DNA of 64,000 bases, from positions 1,736,001-1,800,000 of the forward strand of contig NZ_CP031513.1 of the NCBI RefSeq assembly GCF_003522965.1. Reading direction: 5' to 3'. Shown here in pieces: positions 37,267 through 46,567 of the stretch. The notes below the pieces were generated by a model. It ran no database searches and had not been told where the DNA came from. It saw only the letters and a program-made list of their open reading frames with translations. The stretch comes from Bombilactobacillus bombi (GTDB lineage Bacteria > Bacillota > Bacilli > Lactobacillales > Lactobacillaceae). Both the position numbers and the translations under genes were made by a program. Within the stretch, counting starts at the first letter, position 1, and each line of letters opens with the position of its first letter.

Positions 37267-38463
37267 TCATTTTATCAAAACTTTTTTCAATTGGGAGCGA
37301 TTAGCTGTAAGCAAAAGGATAATAGTCATCACTAAGGCAATTATAATTTGCAGTTGATAAGTTCCTTGTAAAATATGTTTACTAAAAATAGGGACTACAT
37401 TGTTGAAAACTAAAGCTGAACTAGAAAAGCCCAAACTAGTAATTGCTGAAAAGAATCCCATAACTAATGGATAACGTTTGGCAGTGGCTAAAGTCGATAA
37501 AATATAAGGTACGGTTGTTAACATAGTGGCGCTCGCACCACCAATTATAAAAGTAGCAAGGCCAATACTCCAAGTATTGTGCCACACTAATAAGAGTATA
37601 CCGCCAATAGTATTAGCTGCAAAACAAGCGGCCAATAAATACTGTTTAAAAAAGCGACGAATCCATTTTAAAGTAACACCGACTACAATGGCAGCTGCAC
37701 CATCTAACATAATAATTTGTCCAGAAAGTGCTGGCGAACCTAAATGAAAATGTTGAATGTAAATGGCATTTTTATTATATAAGACAGCTTCTAAAAAGAC
37801 CATCAAGCTAGCAGTAATTAAGTAAGCGATAATTGAGATAATAGTTTGTTTAGACATGACAGTTGGTTGTACTTGGGTGACATTATCTTCTTCTTGACCA
37901 GGATGTGTGCGTGGCAAAGCCCAAATCACAATTACTAAACTAATTAAAGCTAAAAAGAATAAATAATAGTTATGTAACCAGTATTGGCTGGCTAATAAGC
38001 CTCCCAAAAAGAGTAACACCATCGAAGAACCATTCTCTAAGGCAACTACACGTCCTAACATGTTGGCCAATGATTCGCCACTATAAATATAAGACTGCAG
38101 GCTAGGTAAAATTGTAGTGATTCCCCCAGCACCTAAACCAGCCATAAAACCAGCAATAAGCAGGTTAGTAATAGACGTATGCCAAATTAAAGGCGACAAG
38201 CCGCCAACTGCTAAAATAGTTACACTGATAATTGCTAGACGTTTAAAAGTCCAATGGTCCAATAATTTGCCAAAGATTAAGGCTGAAATCGCTGCTGCTA
38301 AATCACCAATAGTAGCAACAGACTCTACTTGAGTAGCGCTAGCATGAGGGAAAGCATGCCCAATGACCGCAATAGCTGGCGAAGTAGAAACAGTTAAGCG
38401 GGCAATAACAGCTAAAGCGATAATTCCAATGAGAATTTTATTTTTCGAGGTGTGTTGAGACAT
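37267..38463 (-). CDS. MFS transporter, drug-efflux type
   Basis: 398 aa with twelve membrane segments. The short loop after segment 2 (GKLLDHWTFKRL) corresponds to the G-x-x-D-R-x-G-R-R-type MFS motif. The overall form is that of small-molecule efflux carriers, but the substrate is unknown. Divergent from the PatB-like lyase gene, with a perfect inverted repeat in the shared 93-base spacer. Confidence 0.8.
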   Translation of the reverse strand: MSQHTSKNKILIGIIALAVIARLTVSTSPAIAVIGHAFPHASATQVESVATIGDLAAAISALIFGKLLDHWTFKRLAIISVTILAVGGLSPLIWHTSITNLLIAGFMAGLGAGGITTILPSLQSYIYSGESLANMLGRVVALENGSSMVLLFLGGLLASQYWLHNYYLFFLALISLVIVIWALPRTHPGQEEDNVTQVQPTVMSKQTIISIIAYLITASLMVFLEAVLYNKNAIYIQHFHLGSPALSGQIIMLDGAAAIVVGVTLKWIRRFFKQYLLAACFAANTIGGILLLVWHNTWSIGLATFIIGGASATMLTTVPYILSTLATAKRYPLVMGFFSAITSLGFSSSALVFNNVVPIFSKHILQGTYQLQIIIALVMTIILLLTANRSQLKKVLIK

Positions 38464-38516
38464 AGCGGACCTTCCTTTTCTAATATAAAATTAACTATGA
38501 TTGCTACTGACTCATA

Positions 38517-38543
38517 ATTTAACTACAATGAAGGTAGTTAAAT
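38517..38543. promoter_or_regulatory. Inverted repeat between the MFS and lyase genes
   Basis: ATTTAACTAC (38517-38526) and GTAGTTAAAT (38534-38543) are perfect complements seven bases apart, just before the GGAGG site of the lyase gene. It may be an operator for either gene or a 5' hairpin in the lyase message. Confidence 0.5.
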
Positions 38544-38556
38544 GGAGGTAATTAAT

Positions 38557-39744
38557 ATGAATTTTGATCAGGTAAACCAACGTTATGGAACATACAGTAT
38601 GAAATGGGATGGGGCTCAAAATGTTTATCAAAATCCAGATGTAATTCCAATGTGGATTGCTGATATGGACTTTCAGTCACCTCAACCAGTAATAGACGCC
38701 ATAAAAAAGCAAGCTGCAACTGGCATTTATGGCTATACAACAGAACCGAATATGACGGCTATTCCCCAGATTATTGCCACTTGGTTACAACAACAAAATC
38801 ATTGGACAATTAATCCCGATAATCTGGGATATAGTGCGGGAGTGGTTAATGGCTTGGGTTTAGCCATTAGAGCACTGACTCAAAAAGGAGACGCTATTAT
38901 CACTCAAACTCCATTATATGGGCATTTTAAGATAGCTGTCGAAAATAGCAAACGGCAATTAATTAGTAATCCGCTCATTAAAAAGGATGGCACTTATAGT
39001 TTTGATTGGGATAATTTAGAAAAACAAATTAGCGATAATCAAGTGAAAATGGCAATTTTATGCAATCCCCATAATCCAACTGGTCGAGTATGGACTAGTG
39101 AGGAATTAAAGCGCTTTGCCCAAATTTGTCAACAACATCAAGTAATTATACTTTCAGATGATATTCATAGTGATTTAATTTTACCAGGAAATACTTACCA
39201 ACCACTAGCTAAGATTTATCCTGAATACCAAGATCATATTATTACTTTTAAATCACCATCAAAAACTTTTAACTTAGCTGGATTACAGTTTGCATATTAT
39301 TATACAACTAATCCTGATTATCAAAAGCAAATGCAATCGGCAGCCGCTTATGCTTCTAATCCAGATTTTCCGACCGCTTTTGCACTGCCGGCTTTAACTG
39401 CAGCATATCAAGATTCTCAAGATTGGTTACATGAACTATTGGCTTATTTAGCTGATAATCTGCAATGGTTAACCGAAGAAATTGAAACTCAAACGCCAGC
39501 GCAGGTTACACGCAGTCAAGCCACTTATTTATCTTGGATTGATGTTAGTTATTTGCGCTGTTCTGAAGATGAATTATTAACCGCGTTAGATGCTGGTGGC
39601 ATTGGGGTACAGACTAATCGTGAATTTGGTTTAGATGAACAAGTTGGATTATTTATTCGTTTAAACTTTGCAACGCCACGAGAACTTTTAGAAACTGGGG
39701 TCATTCGACTGATTAAAGTTTTACAACAGTTAGAAAAAGATTAA
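38557..39744 (+). CDS. PatB/MalY-type cystathionine beta-lyase (PLP enzyme)
   Basis: 395 aa from ATG 38557, with GGAGG 8 bases before it. Fold type I PLP enzyme: WIADMDFQSP N-terminus, LCNPHNPTGRVW, SDDIHSDLILPG and the PLP lysine in TFKSPSKTFNLAG. These are the marks of the MalY/PatB group, which cleaves cystathionine or cysteine conjugates to thiols, pyruvate and ammonia. Some act as aminotransferases. A terminator follows. Confidence 0.92.
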   Translation: MNFDQVNQRYGTYSMKWDGAQNVYQNPDVIPMWIADMDFQSPQPVIDAIKKQAATGIYGYTTEPNMTAIPQIIATWLQQQNHWTINPDNLGYSAGVVNGLGLAIRALTQKGDAIITQTPLYGHFKIAVENSKRQLISNPLIKKDGTYSFDWDNLEKQISDNQVKMAILCNPHNPTGRVWTSEELKRFAQICQQHQVIILSDDIHSDLILPGNTYQPLAKIYPEYQDHIITFKSPSKTFNLAGLQFAYYYTTNPDYQKQMQSAAAYASNPDFPTAFALPALTAAYQDSQDWLHELLAYLADNLQWLTEEIETQTPAQVTRSQATYLSWIDVSYLRCSEDELLTALDAGGIGVQTNREFGLDEQVGLFIRLNFATPRELLETGVIRLIKVLQQLEKD

Positions 39745-39765
39745 GAAATTGAAAAATTACAATAA

Positions 39766-39798
39766 TGGCTGAGATAATTATTTGTCTCAGTCATTTTT
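39766..39798 (+). terminator. Terminator after the lyase gene
   Basis: TGGCTGAGA (39766-39774) pairs with TCTCAGTCA (39785-39793), followed by five T. Confidence 0.8.
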
Positions 39799-39850
39799 AG
39801 TTATAAATTAGTTATTTTTCAAGCTTATTATTTGTGCTGGAGGTAATAAG

Positions 39851-40567
39851 ATGACCAATATTATCGAAACACATAATTTAACTAAACAGTTTAAACATGA
39901 AAAAATTTTAAATGAGGTTTCTTTACATGTGCCCGAAAATTCGGTTTATGGTTTATTAGGACCAAATGGAGCGGGTAAGTCGACATTACTAAAATTATTA
40001 ACCGGTGTGTGGCATCCAAACTCAGGGGAAATCTTTTTTAAGAATCATCCTTTACAGACTAGTGATCTACAGCAAATGGGAGCTATGATTGAAGGACCAG
40101 CAATTTATTCGAATTTGACGGCTTATGAGAATTTGAAAGTCATGGCGTTGTTATTACACGCTAATGACCAAAGAATTGATCAGGTTTTAAAGATTGTTAA
40201 CTTGACGAATACAGGTAATAAAATTGTGAAACAATTTTCCGTGGGGATGAAACAACGATTAGGTATTGGAATGGCTTTAATGAATAATCCCCAATTATTA
40301 ATCTTGGATGAACCGACTAATGGTTTAGATCCTCTGGGGATTCAAGAATTGCGGGATTTTATTAGTTCTTTGCCCGCCCAAGGCATTACGGTTATCGTAT
40401 CGAGTCATATCCTCAGTGAAGTTCAACAAATGGCAGATGTTGTGGGAATTATTGTTCAGGGTCGCCTTTCTTATGAACAAGCTAATGATAAGCAAGCTGA
40501 AAATTTAGAGCAAGTATTTATGCAAATTGTAGAACAGGAGCACAAAAATCATGCTAGCAATTATTAA
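39851..40567 (+). CDS. ABC transporter ATPase, BcrA/LanF (antimicrobial-peptide export) type
   Basis: 238 aa. Walker A GPNGAGKSTL, signature VKQFSVGMKQRLG, Walker B LLILDEPTNGLDPLG and switch histidine in VSSHILSE are complete. The order ATPase, two ABC-2-type permeases, response regulator, histidine kinase matches the LanFEG/CprABC-type modules that remove lantibiotics and other cationic peptides from the membrane. AGGAGGT-like site (GGAGGT). It overlaps the next gene by 17 bases. Confidence 0.9.
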   Translation: MTNIIETHNLTKQFKHEKILNEVSLHVPENSVYGLLGPNGAGKSTLLKLLTGVWHPNSGEIFFKNHPLQTSDLQQMGAMIEGPAIYSNLTAYENLKVMALLLHANDQRIDQVLKIVNLTNTGNKIVKQFSVGMKQRLGIGMALMNNPQLLILDEPTNGLDPLGIQELRDFISSLPAQGITVIVSSHILSEVQQMADVVGIIVQGRLSYEQANDKQAENLEQVFMQIVEQEHKNHASNY

Positions 40568-41315
40568 AGCCGAATTTCTCAAAGAAAAGCGGGCTGCCAA
40601 TGCTAAATTACTCTTAATTGCACCCGTGATTTTTATCGGGTTCATTTTATTGTTAAATCTGTTAATGGGTCCTAGTCCAAAGGGCAAAAGTTATCTAGTA
40701 GCTGCGGCCTTTAATTGGTGGCCAATGATTATTTTACCAGCTATGATTACCTTAATGGTTGCAAACATTTGCGATAAAGAAAAATCCGTCCAGCAAATTT
40801 TTTTGAAGTCTACCGGTATTCCAGCAAAAAGCTTGTTAATAGCTAAAAATTTAATAATTTTTATGGAGACATTAGTTATTTTAGTGATTTTGGGGTTGTT
40901 GGTTTTTTTCATTGGCAAAGTGATACTCCAACAAGATATTTTAGGCAAACAATTATTGAAAGCTACTATTTGTCTATTTGTAGGTAGTTTACCTATTATT
41001 GAAATGAGTTTTCTCGCGAAAAGATATTTTTACTTTTTAGTGATTATTATTGCAAATTTTGTTTTAAGTATTGTAGGCGCTGTTGTTGCCGTTAAAAGTT
41101 ACTGGTGGTTATTTCCTTGGTCTTATAACTTGCGTATGATGGCTCCGCTTTTAGGTGTTCATCCTAATGGAACTTTTTTAAATACAGGGGATTCGTTATT
41201 AAATTTGACAGCTGTGCCGCAAGCAATTATTAGTGCTAGTATTTGGAGTATTTGTTTGTTGGCTTTACAATTAGCCCTGCAATGCAGAGGTGAAAAACAT
41301 GATTCAATTAATTAA
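40551..41315 (+). CDS. ABC permease, LanE/MutE-like
   Basis: 254 aa with six membrane segments and the N-terminal MLAIIKAEFLKEKRAANAK stretch that precedes the first segment in MutE/EpiE-family permeases. Overlaps both neighbours, so translation is coupled. It should pair with the ATPase before it and the permease after it. Confidence 0.82.
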   Translation: MLAIIKAEFLKEKRAANAKLLLIAPVIFIGFILLLNLLMGPSPKGKSYLVAAAFNWWPMIILPAMITLMVANICDKEKSVQQIFLKSTGIPAKSLLIAKNLIIFMETLVILVILGLLVFFIGKVILQQDILGKQLLKATICLFVGSLPIIEMSFLAKRYFYFLVIIIANFVLSIVGAVVAVKSYWWLFPWSYNLRMMAPLLGVHPNGTFLNTGDSLLNLTAVPQAIISASIWSICLLALQLALQCRGEKHDSIN

Positions 41316-42033
41316 TGCGCAATTTAAAAAAACTCACCGGACAGCGATTCAAGGGCTTAGTTGGAGCTTACCCTTTTTATATGCAGTAATAGTATTTTTT
41401 TATTTTGTAGGTCGTCATAGTCATCCACGAGTAATTTATTCGGCTTTTTTCCTAGGGTTTATTGTCTGTGCTGAATTTGCCTTGAGTATTTTGGTTCCAA
41501 TGATTTATGCAGCTGAACGCAGTGCAGGTAATTTTGCTAATGAGTTACGTATTGGTGTTTCCCGTAAACGACTGTGGTATAGTCGTTTTGGGATGCTAGT
41601 ATTGATGCTCATTGGTATCGAATTAGTTGCTGTAGTAACATTTATCGGTTTAGAAACAATCTTTGCCAGACACATATTAGGAATAAATGAATTAGTTTAT
41701 GCCTGCTTAATGCCGTTTTTTTTAATACCTGTCATTGTAATTTATCAAGTTATGGCTTGTCTTTTTAGTTATACAGGTACTTTAATAACGGGTATTATCT
41801 TTACATTATCAGCTATTTTGTTAGGTACTACTGATTTAGGCAATCAAATTTGGTATTGGGTGCCTTGGACTTGGGCAGTTAAGTTGCTTTATCAAGGGTA
41901 TGGGCAATTTAATATCGGATTTAGACATTTATACTGGTTAATGGCACTAGTAGCCGTGATTTTAACTCTTGGCGAATTGATTCTCTCCAGTGTTTGGTAT
42001 AATCGCTGGGAAGGAATAAGTAAAATGGAGTAA
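41299..42033 (+). CDS. ABC permease, LanG/MutG-like
   Basis: 244 aa from ATG 41299, with an AGAGGTG site; GTG 41290 is part of that site. Six membrane segments and the polar SAGNFANELRIGVSRKRLWYS loop that is common in ABC-2 permeases of the MutG group. Second membrane subunit of the exporter. The response regulator gene begins four bases after its stop. Confidence 0.82.
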   Translation: MIQLINAQFKKTHRTAIQGLSWSLPFLYAVIVFFYFVGRHSHPRVIYSAFFLGFIVCAEFALSILVPMIYAAERSAGNFANELRIGVSRKRLWYSRFGMLVLMLIGIELVAVVTFIGLETIFARHILGINELVYACLMPFFLIPVIVIYQVMACLFSYTGTLITGIIFTLSAILLGTTDLGNQIWYWVPWTWAVKLLYQGYGQFNIGFRHLYWLMALVAVILTLGELILSSVWYNRWEGISKME

Positions 42034-42037
42034 GAAA

Positions 42038-42706
42038 ATGAGCACAATTTTAGTGATTGATGACGATGATGATTTATTAAAATTAATCCAAAATATTTTA
42101 GCTGAGCAAAATACAATTATTACGCGCAATTCTGTTATTGGAATTAGTCAAACAGAATTAAATCAAGCTGATTTGATTATTTTAGATGTAATGATGCCCC
42201 AAATAGATGGCTTTCAATTTTTGCGGACGCATCGGCAATTTATTGATGTTCCAGTTCTGTTTTTAACTGCCAAAGATTTTGAACAGGATAAGTTGGAAGG
42301 CTTTGCTTCTGGTGCTGATGACTATATTACGAAGCCTTTTTCTATCCAAGAATTGCGCGCCCGCGTGGCAGCTAACTTGCGGCGCGAACAACGTAATAAG
42401 CATACGCGCTTAAGTGATCCACCGGTGACTTGCGATTTAATTCAGCGCCAGTTTTATGTACAGCAACAATTAATAACATTGACGGCTTCAGAATATGATA
42501 TTTGTTTGTTTTTGTTGCAGCATGCACATCAAGTATTTTCGAGAGAAGATATTTATACGGCAGTTTACGGCTATGATGCTCCAGGAGATAGCAAATTCAC
42601 AATTACTGAGCGGATCAAGAAAATCCGCGATAAATTTAATAAGGCACATGTTAGTCCAATTCAAACAGTTTGGGGTATTGGTTATAAATGGGAAATAAAT
42701 CTTTAA
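42038..42706 (+). CDS. OmpR-family response regulator
   Basis: 222 aa. Receiver domain with the acidic pocket (VIDDDDDLLK), phosphoacceptor Asp in LIILDVMMPQ and Lys in DDYITKPF. The C-terminal winged helix starts at about residue 125 and ends TVWGIGYKWEI. It lies between the exporter and its sensor kinase and most likely controls the exporter operon. Confidence 0.92.
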   Translation: MSTILVIDDDDDLLKLIQNILAEQNTIITRNSVIGISQTELNQADLIILDVMMPQIDGFQFLRTHRQFIDVPVLFLTAKDFEQDKLEGFASGADDYITKPFSIQELRARVAANLRREQRNKHTRLSDPPVTCDLIQRQFYVQQQLITLTASEYDICLFLLQHAHQVFSREDIYTAVYGYDAPGDSKFTITERIKKIRDKFNKAHVSPIQTVWGIGYKWEINL

Positions 42707-44040
42707 AACAAATACTTATACTAATGTCTTTACTAGAAGTCGGTTATACAATTTTATTGGTGCTAGGATTAGTAGGTGTGTTTAACTTTTCTTTGCGCCA
42801 AGGTTGGGTTTATCCTGCTAATTATCCCGAACAGCAAGTATCTCAAGTTAAAAAAGATTTACAAAAATCCGATGGAAAACAGTTAACTATTCCTAATATT
42901 TATGAATATCGTTTGGAACAAAATGGACATTTAATTCACAATACGCTTCCTAAGCATTATTACCAAGAACTCACCGAAGCACGCCACAAGGGTTATGCTC
43001 AAGCGCATACCTTATTTGCACCGCGAATTTTTTGGTATTTGACGCAGCAAAAAACGCATTTGATTCTATCATATCGACTAACAGCTGATTTTACTTCTGC
43101 ACGGCTGCGACATTATTTGCCCTCAGCAGAAATGGTAGGTCTATTGACTTTAGGAATTTTGTGGATTATCGGTTTAGTAGTAATTATTTCTTGGACAGTT
43201 ACAATGGTGAATCAAGAATTGAAAAAAATAACTTTTGCTAACCAACAAATTCAAAACTTAAATTTGAATTTTACAGAACAACAAAGTGATATTAAAGAAA
43301 TTGAACTAATTTTACAATCCATCAATCAAATGAAGTCAGCTTTACAAAAGTCACTGGAACAACAATGGTCCTCCCAACAGCAATTACAACAATTAGTCCA
43401 AGATGTGACCCATGATATTCGGACACCAATCACTTTAATTAAGGGCAATTTAGAGCTGTTGGAAGAAAGAGCTATTACTAATCAGCAACAGGCATTAATA
43501 AAGGATGCTAATAATGGAGTTCAACGACTAGAAGAATATGTTGCTTGGTTGAAAGTAAATAGTCATTTACAAACCAGCTCTCATACCACTGAAAAGATTA
43601 CTCAAGACGTGATTAAGCATTGGTTAGATTGGGTTTCTAGTTTAGCACGGGCGAAACAATTAACAATTAAAGTAATACGAATGGATGAAAGTGACCTGCA
43701 AGTGAATTTGTTTCAAGTGGCGCAAGCCTTTCAAAATATTATTTTGAATAGTGTTGAGTTTTCTCAGCCGCAAGGTGTCTTAAAATTAGACTTTTGCAAT
43801 CAATCAGATAGTTATCTCATTACGGTACTGGACAATGGGCCTGGCTTTAGTGAAGCAACTTTAACAGCTGCTACAAAGCGCTATTATACACAAAGGTCAC
43901 AAAAAAATGAGCATATGGGCTTGGGTTTGACGATTGCACAACAAATTATGAGTCAAAATAATGGACGTCTAGTTTTAAAAAATGAATATTACAAACAACA
44001 AATAAGCGGTGGCAAAGTGCAATTAGTTTTTAATAAGTAA
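42688..44040 (+). CDS. Sensor histidine kinase
   Basis: 450 aa. Two membrane segments (about 10-32 and 148-170) bracket an extracytoplasmic domain of ~115 residues. A HAMP-like linker, coiled stretch, the H-box VTHDIRTPITLIKG and the ATP domain (N-box NIILNSVEFSQ, DNGPGFS, GLGLTIAQ) follow. The start overlaps the regulator gene by 19 bases. It is the likely peptide or membrane-stress sensor of the exporter module. Confidence 0.92.
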   Translation: MGNKSLKQILILMSLLEVGYTILLVLGLVGVFNFSLRQGWVYPANYPEQQVSQVKKDLQKSDGKQLTIPNIYEYRLEQNGHLIHNTLPKHYYQELTEARHKGYAQAHTLFAPRIFWYLTQQKTHLILSYRLTADFTSARLRHYLPSAEMVGLLTLGILWIIGLVVIISWTVTMVNQELKKITFANQQIQNLNLNFTEQQSDIKEIELILQSINQMKSALQKSLEQQWSSQQQLQQLVQDVTHDIRTPITLIKGNLELLEERAITNQQQALIKDANNGVQRLEEYVAWLKVNSHLQTSSHTTEKITQDVIKHWLDWVSSLARAKQLTIKVIRMDESDLQVNLFQVAQAFQNIILNSVEFSQPQGVLKLDFCNQSDSYLITVLDNGPGFSEATLTAATKRYYTQRSQKNEHMGLGLTIAQQIMSQNNGRLVLKNEYYKQQISGGKVQLVFNK

Positions 44041-44090
44041 GCGCTTTGCTTAATTTTTTGGTACAATTGACCTTATGAGGAGGCCTTGAA

Positions 44091-45083
44091 ATGGTAGTAA
44101 CTAAAAAACAAATTGGTCGGACCAAAAATGGCAATATTGAACTGTTTACAATTACTAATAATCACCACACTCAAATTAATCTTTTGAGTTATGGTGCAAC
44201 TTGGCAAAATTGGCAAGTTCAAGACAATAATCAACTGCAATCATTAATTACCCATTATGATGATTGGACAAAATATCAAGAAAGTACGTATTTTGCAGGT
44301 AGAACTGTAGCCCCAGTAGCAGGACGGATTACAAAGGCGCATTTTCAGTTGCAGGGACAAGATTATCAGATGCAACCTAATGAAAATGACGATTTATTAC
44401 ACAGTGGGACTACTGGTTTTCAACATCAAAATTTTGTAGGACAAGCAGTTGATGATCATACCGTAGAGTTTGCTTATACTTTGCAGGCTTCAGACAATTA
44501 TTTTCCCGGAACTTTACAATTGCGAGTACAATATCAACTAACAGATAGTGATTGTGTGCAAATTACTTATTGGGGAACCAGTGATGTCACAACATTATTT
44601 AATCCAACTTGCCATGTGTATTTTAACTTAGATCAAAATACCAGCATTAATGAACAACAATTACAAATTAATGCAGACCAATACTTAGAATTAACTGCAG
44701 AAAAAGTTCCAACGGGTCAACTTTTACCAGTGGATGCAGCAACTGACTTTCGCCATAGTAAAACCTTGGCATCAGGATTAGAATCCATCCAACAACAAAC
44801 GGGTAAAACAGAATTTGATCATGTTTATTACACACCTAACAAATTAGTAGCAACTCTGCAAACTACTCAACGAGCAGTAGATTTATATTCAGATCGTGAT
44901 GCTTTGGTCATTTATACAGGTAGCCCAGAGGCAACAGAGTCTGATTGGCACCATTACACAGGATTAGCCATGGAAATGCAGAGTTTACCAGATGCTATTA
45001 ATCATCCTGATTTTGGTGATATTATTTTGCCAGCAGGCAAAACCATCAGTTACAGCAGTAGTTACCAATATCGCAAACTATAA
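44091..45083 (+). CDS. galM: Aldose 1-epimerase (galactose mutarotase)
   Basis: 330 aa. The family motifs VAPVAGRITKA, LLHSGTTGFQHQNF (with catalytic His), NPTCHVYFNLD and EFDHVYY are present. It interconverts alpha and beta sugar anomers. GAGGAGG site. It stands alone between the sensor kinase and zur. Confidence 0.92.
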   Translation: MVVTKKQIGRTKNGNIELFTITNNHHTQINLLSYGATWQNWQVQDNNQLQSLITHYDDWTKYQESTYFAGRTVAPVAGRITKAHFQLQGQDYQMQPNENDDLLHSGTTGFQHQNFVGQAVDDHTVEFAYTLQASDNYFPGTLQLRVQYQLTDSDCVQITYWGTSDVTTLFNPTCHVYFNLDQNTSINEQQLQINADQYLELTAEKVPTGQLLPVDAATDFRHSKTLASGLESIQQQTGKTEFDHVYYTPNKLVATLQTTQRAVDLYSDRDALVIYTGSPEATESDWHHYTGLAMEMQSLPDAINHPDFGDIILPAGKTISYSSSYQYRKL

Positions 45084-45095
45084 ACAATAAAAGAC

Positions 45096-45146
45096 AAAAA
45101 TAAACCTTGAGGTTAGCTGTTTTAGCTATCTTGAGGTTTATTTTTT
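45096..45146. terminator. Bidirectional terminator between galM and zur
   Basis: AAATAAACCT pairs with AGGTTTATTT around a partially paired centre, with T runs on both strands' exit sides. Confidence 0.8.
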
Positions 45147-45567
45147 AAATTTGACATTGATCACAGATACCCCAAATTTCCACATGATAATTCTTAATTT
45201 TATAATTAGATAATTGCTGTTCAATTGCAGTAAAGTCGGGCAATGGCAATTCCAACGCACGGCCACATTGCTCACAAATGAAATGACTGTGTTCTTTTTT
45301 TGCAAAATCACATTGAAATTTAACACGTAAACCATTCGTAAACATTTTAGTTTCTAGAATACCAATTTGCTGCATTTCTTTGACATTCCGATAAATAGTA
45401 TCATGGCTCATTTTAGGAAAAAAGGCGCGCATTTGTTGATCAAGTTGGGATAAGGCAATATAAAAATCGGCTTGCTGAGCCAAGTATTCTAATAAATATT
45501 GCCGCTGTTTGGTAATTTTAAAGTTATTTTGTTGCAAAATTTTTAAAGCTACGTCGATGGTAGACAT
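45145..45567 (-). CDS. zur: Fur-family zinc repressor Zur
   Basis: 140 aa from ATG 45565-45567, behind a GGAGGA site; a longer frame to 45597 lacks one. A winged helix with SHDTIYRNVKEMQQ is followed by the metal-binding dimer domain: HSHFICEQCG and CDQC give the two CxxC pairs that bind structural zinc. Zur rather than Fur or PerR is inferred from the divergent zinc ABC importer and the Zur-like box between them. Confidence 0.85.
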   Translation of the reverse strand: MSTIDVALKILQQNNFKITKQRQYLLEYLAQQADFYIALSQLDQQMRAFFPKMSHDTIYRNVKEMQQIGILETKMFTNGLRVKFQCDFAKKEHSHFICEQCGRALELPLPDFTAIEQQLSNYKIKNYHVEIWGICDQCQI

Positions 45568-45590
45568 GAAAATTCCTCCAGATATTTTCA

Positions 45591-45643
45591 TAGACATCAG
45601 AAAACGGCTATGCTAAAATGTAAAACGTAACAATTACTATTTA
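45591..45643 (+). promoter_or_regulatory. Promoter and Zur box of the zinc importer
   Basis: TAGACA (45591-45596) and extended -10 TGCTAAAAT (ending 45619) are 17 bases apart. The 23 bases at 45621-45643 match the Firmicute Zur consensus (TAAATCGTAAT-N-ATTACGATTTA) at all but three informative positions. Zur-Zn would cover the transcription start. Confidence 0.7.
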
Positions 45644-45673
45644 GATTATAGAAGCTGATGGGAGAAGAGTCAA

Positions 45674-46567
45674 TTGTTAACATTACGACGTCGCTTAGGA
45701 CTAATAATCGGGGCTTTACTGTTGGTAATTACTCTGAGTGGTTGTCAGTCTGTACATAAACAAACTGCCAACTCCAAATTACAAATTGTAGCTTCTACTC
45801 CGACCTATGGACAAATGGCTACTCAAATAGCTGGCAAATATGCTCAGGTAACCACCATTATGGATAATCCCAACGTTGATCCCCACGATTTTGAACCGAC
45901 AGTGCAAAATGCCAAACAAACCAGCCGAGCTCAAATTGCAATTTATAATGGCTTAGGCTATGACTCATGGATGAATCGGCTGTTAGTTAATAATCAACAA
46001 GCAACTAAAATTAATATTGGGCAATTGATGCATAAACAAGTAGGTGATAATCCACACTTGTGGTATCATCCCCAAACAATGCCTACAGCAGCACAACATT
46101 TGGCTGAGGTTTTAAGTCGCCAAGATCCTACCCATCGTGCTTATTACCAGCAACGTGCACAAAAATATCTCCAATCTTTACAACCATTACAGCAACAGAT
46201 TCACCAAATTAAAATTCATCGTCAACAAAAGTTAGTAGCTGTCAGTGAGCCAGTTTTTGATTATTCATTACAGAAGATGGGCTATCAAATTGCCAATCCA
46301 CATTTTGCACAAGCCATCGAAGAAGGTGCTGATCCAGCTCCACAAGATATTAATAAATTACAACAGTTAATTAAAACCAGGAAAATTGCTTTTTTGGTTG
46401 ATAATCAACAAGCTGCCAATCCGGTAGTGGCTAACTTAGTTAAACTAGCTCAAAAATATCAAGTTCCAGTGGTTAAGGTAACTGAAACCCAACCAGCCAA
46501 CCTTTCTTATCTTCAATGGATGGAGCGGCAATATCACAAAGTTTTGACAATCGAGGTTCAAAAATGA
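45674..46567 (+). CDS. znuA: Zinc ABC transporter substrate-binding lipoprotein
   Basis: 297 aa, TTG start with a GGGAGAAG site. A signal peptide ends in the lipobox LSGC (~24), so the protein is a surface lipoprotein. Cluster A-I binding protein: DPHDFEPT, NPHLWYHP, AVSEPVFDY and FLVDNQQ carry the metal-ligand positions. The histidine-rich loop common in ZnuA/AdcA is missing. Zinc is the expected substrate because of zur; manganese is the alternative. Confidence 0.88.
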   Translation: MLTLRRRLGLIIGALLLVITLSGCQSVHKQTANSKLQIVASTPTYGQMATQIAGKYAQVTTIMDNPNVDPHDFEPTVQNAKQTSRAQIAIYNGLGYDSWMNRLLVNNQQATKINIGQLMHKQVGDNPHLWYHPQTMPTAAQHLAEVLSRQDPTHRAYYQQRAQKYLQSLQPLQQQIHQIKIHRQQKLVAVSEPVFDYSLQKMGYQIANPHFAQAIEEGADPAPQDINKLQQLIKTRKIAFLVDNQQAANPVVANLVKLAQKYQVPVVKVTETQPANLSYLQWMERQYHKVLTIEVQK

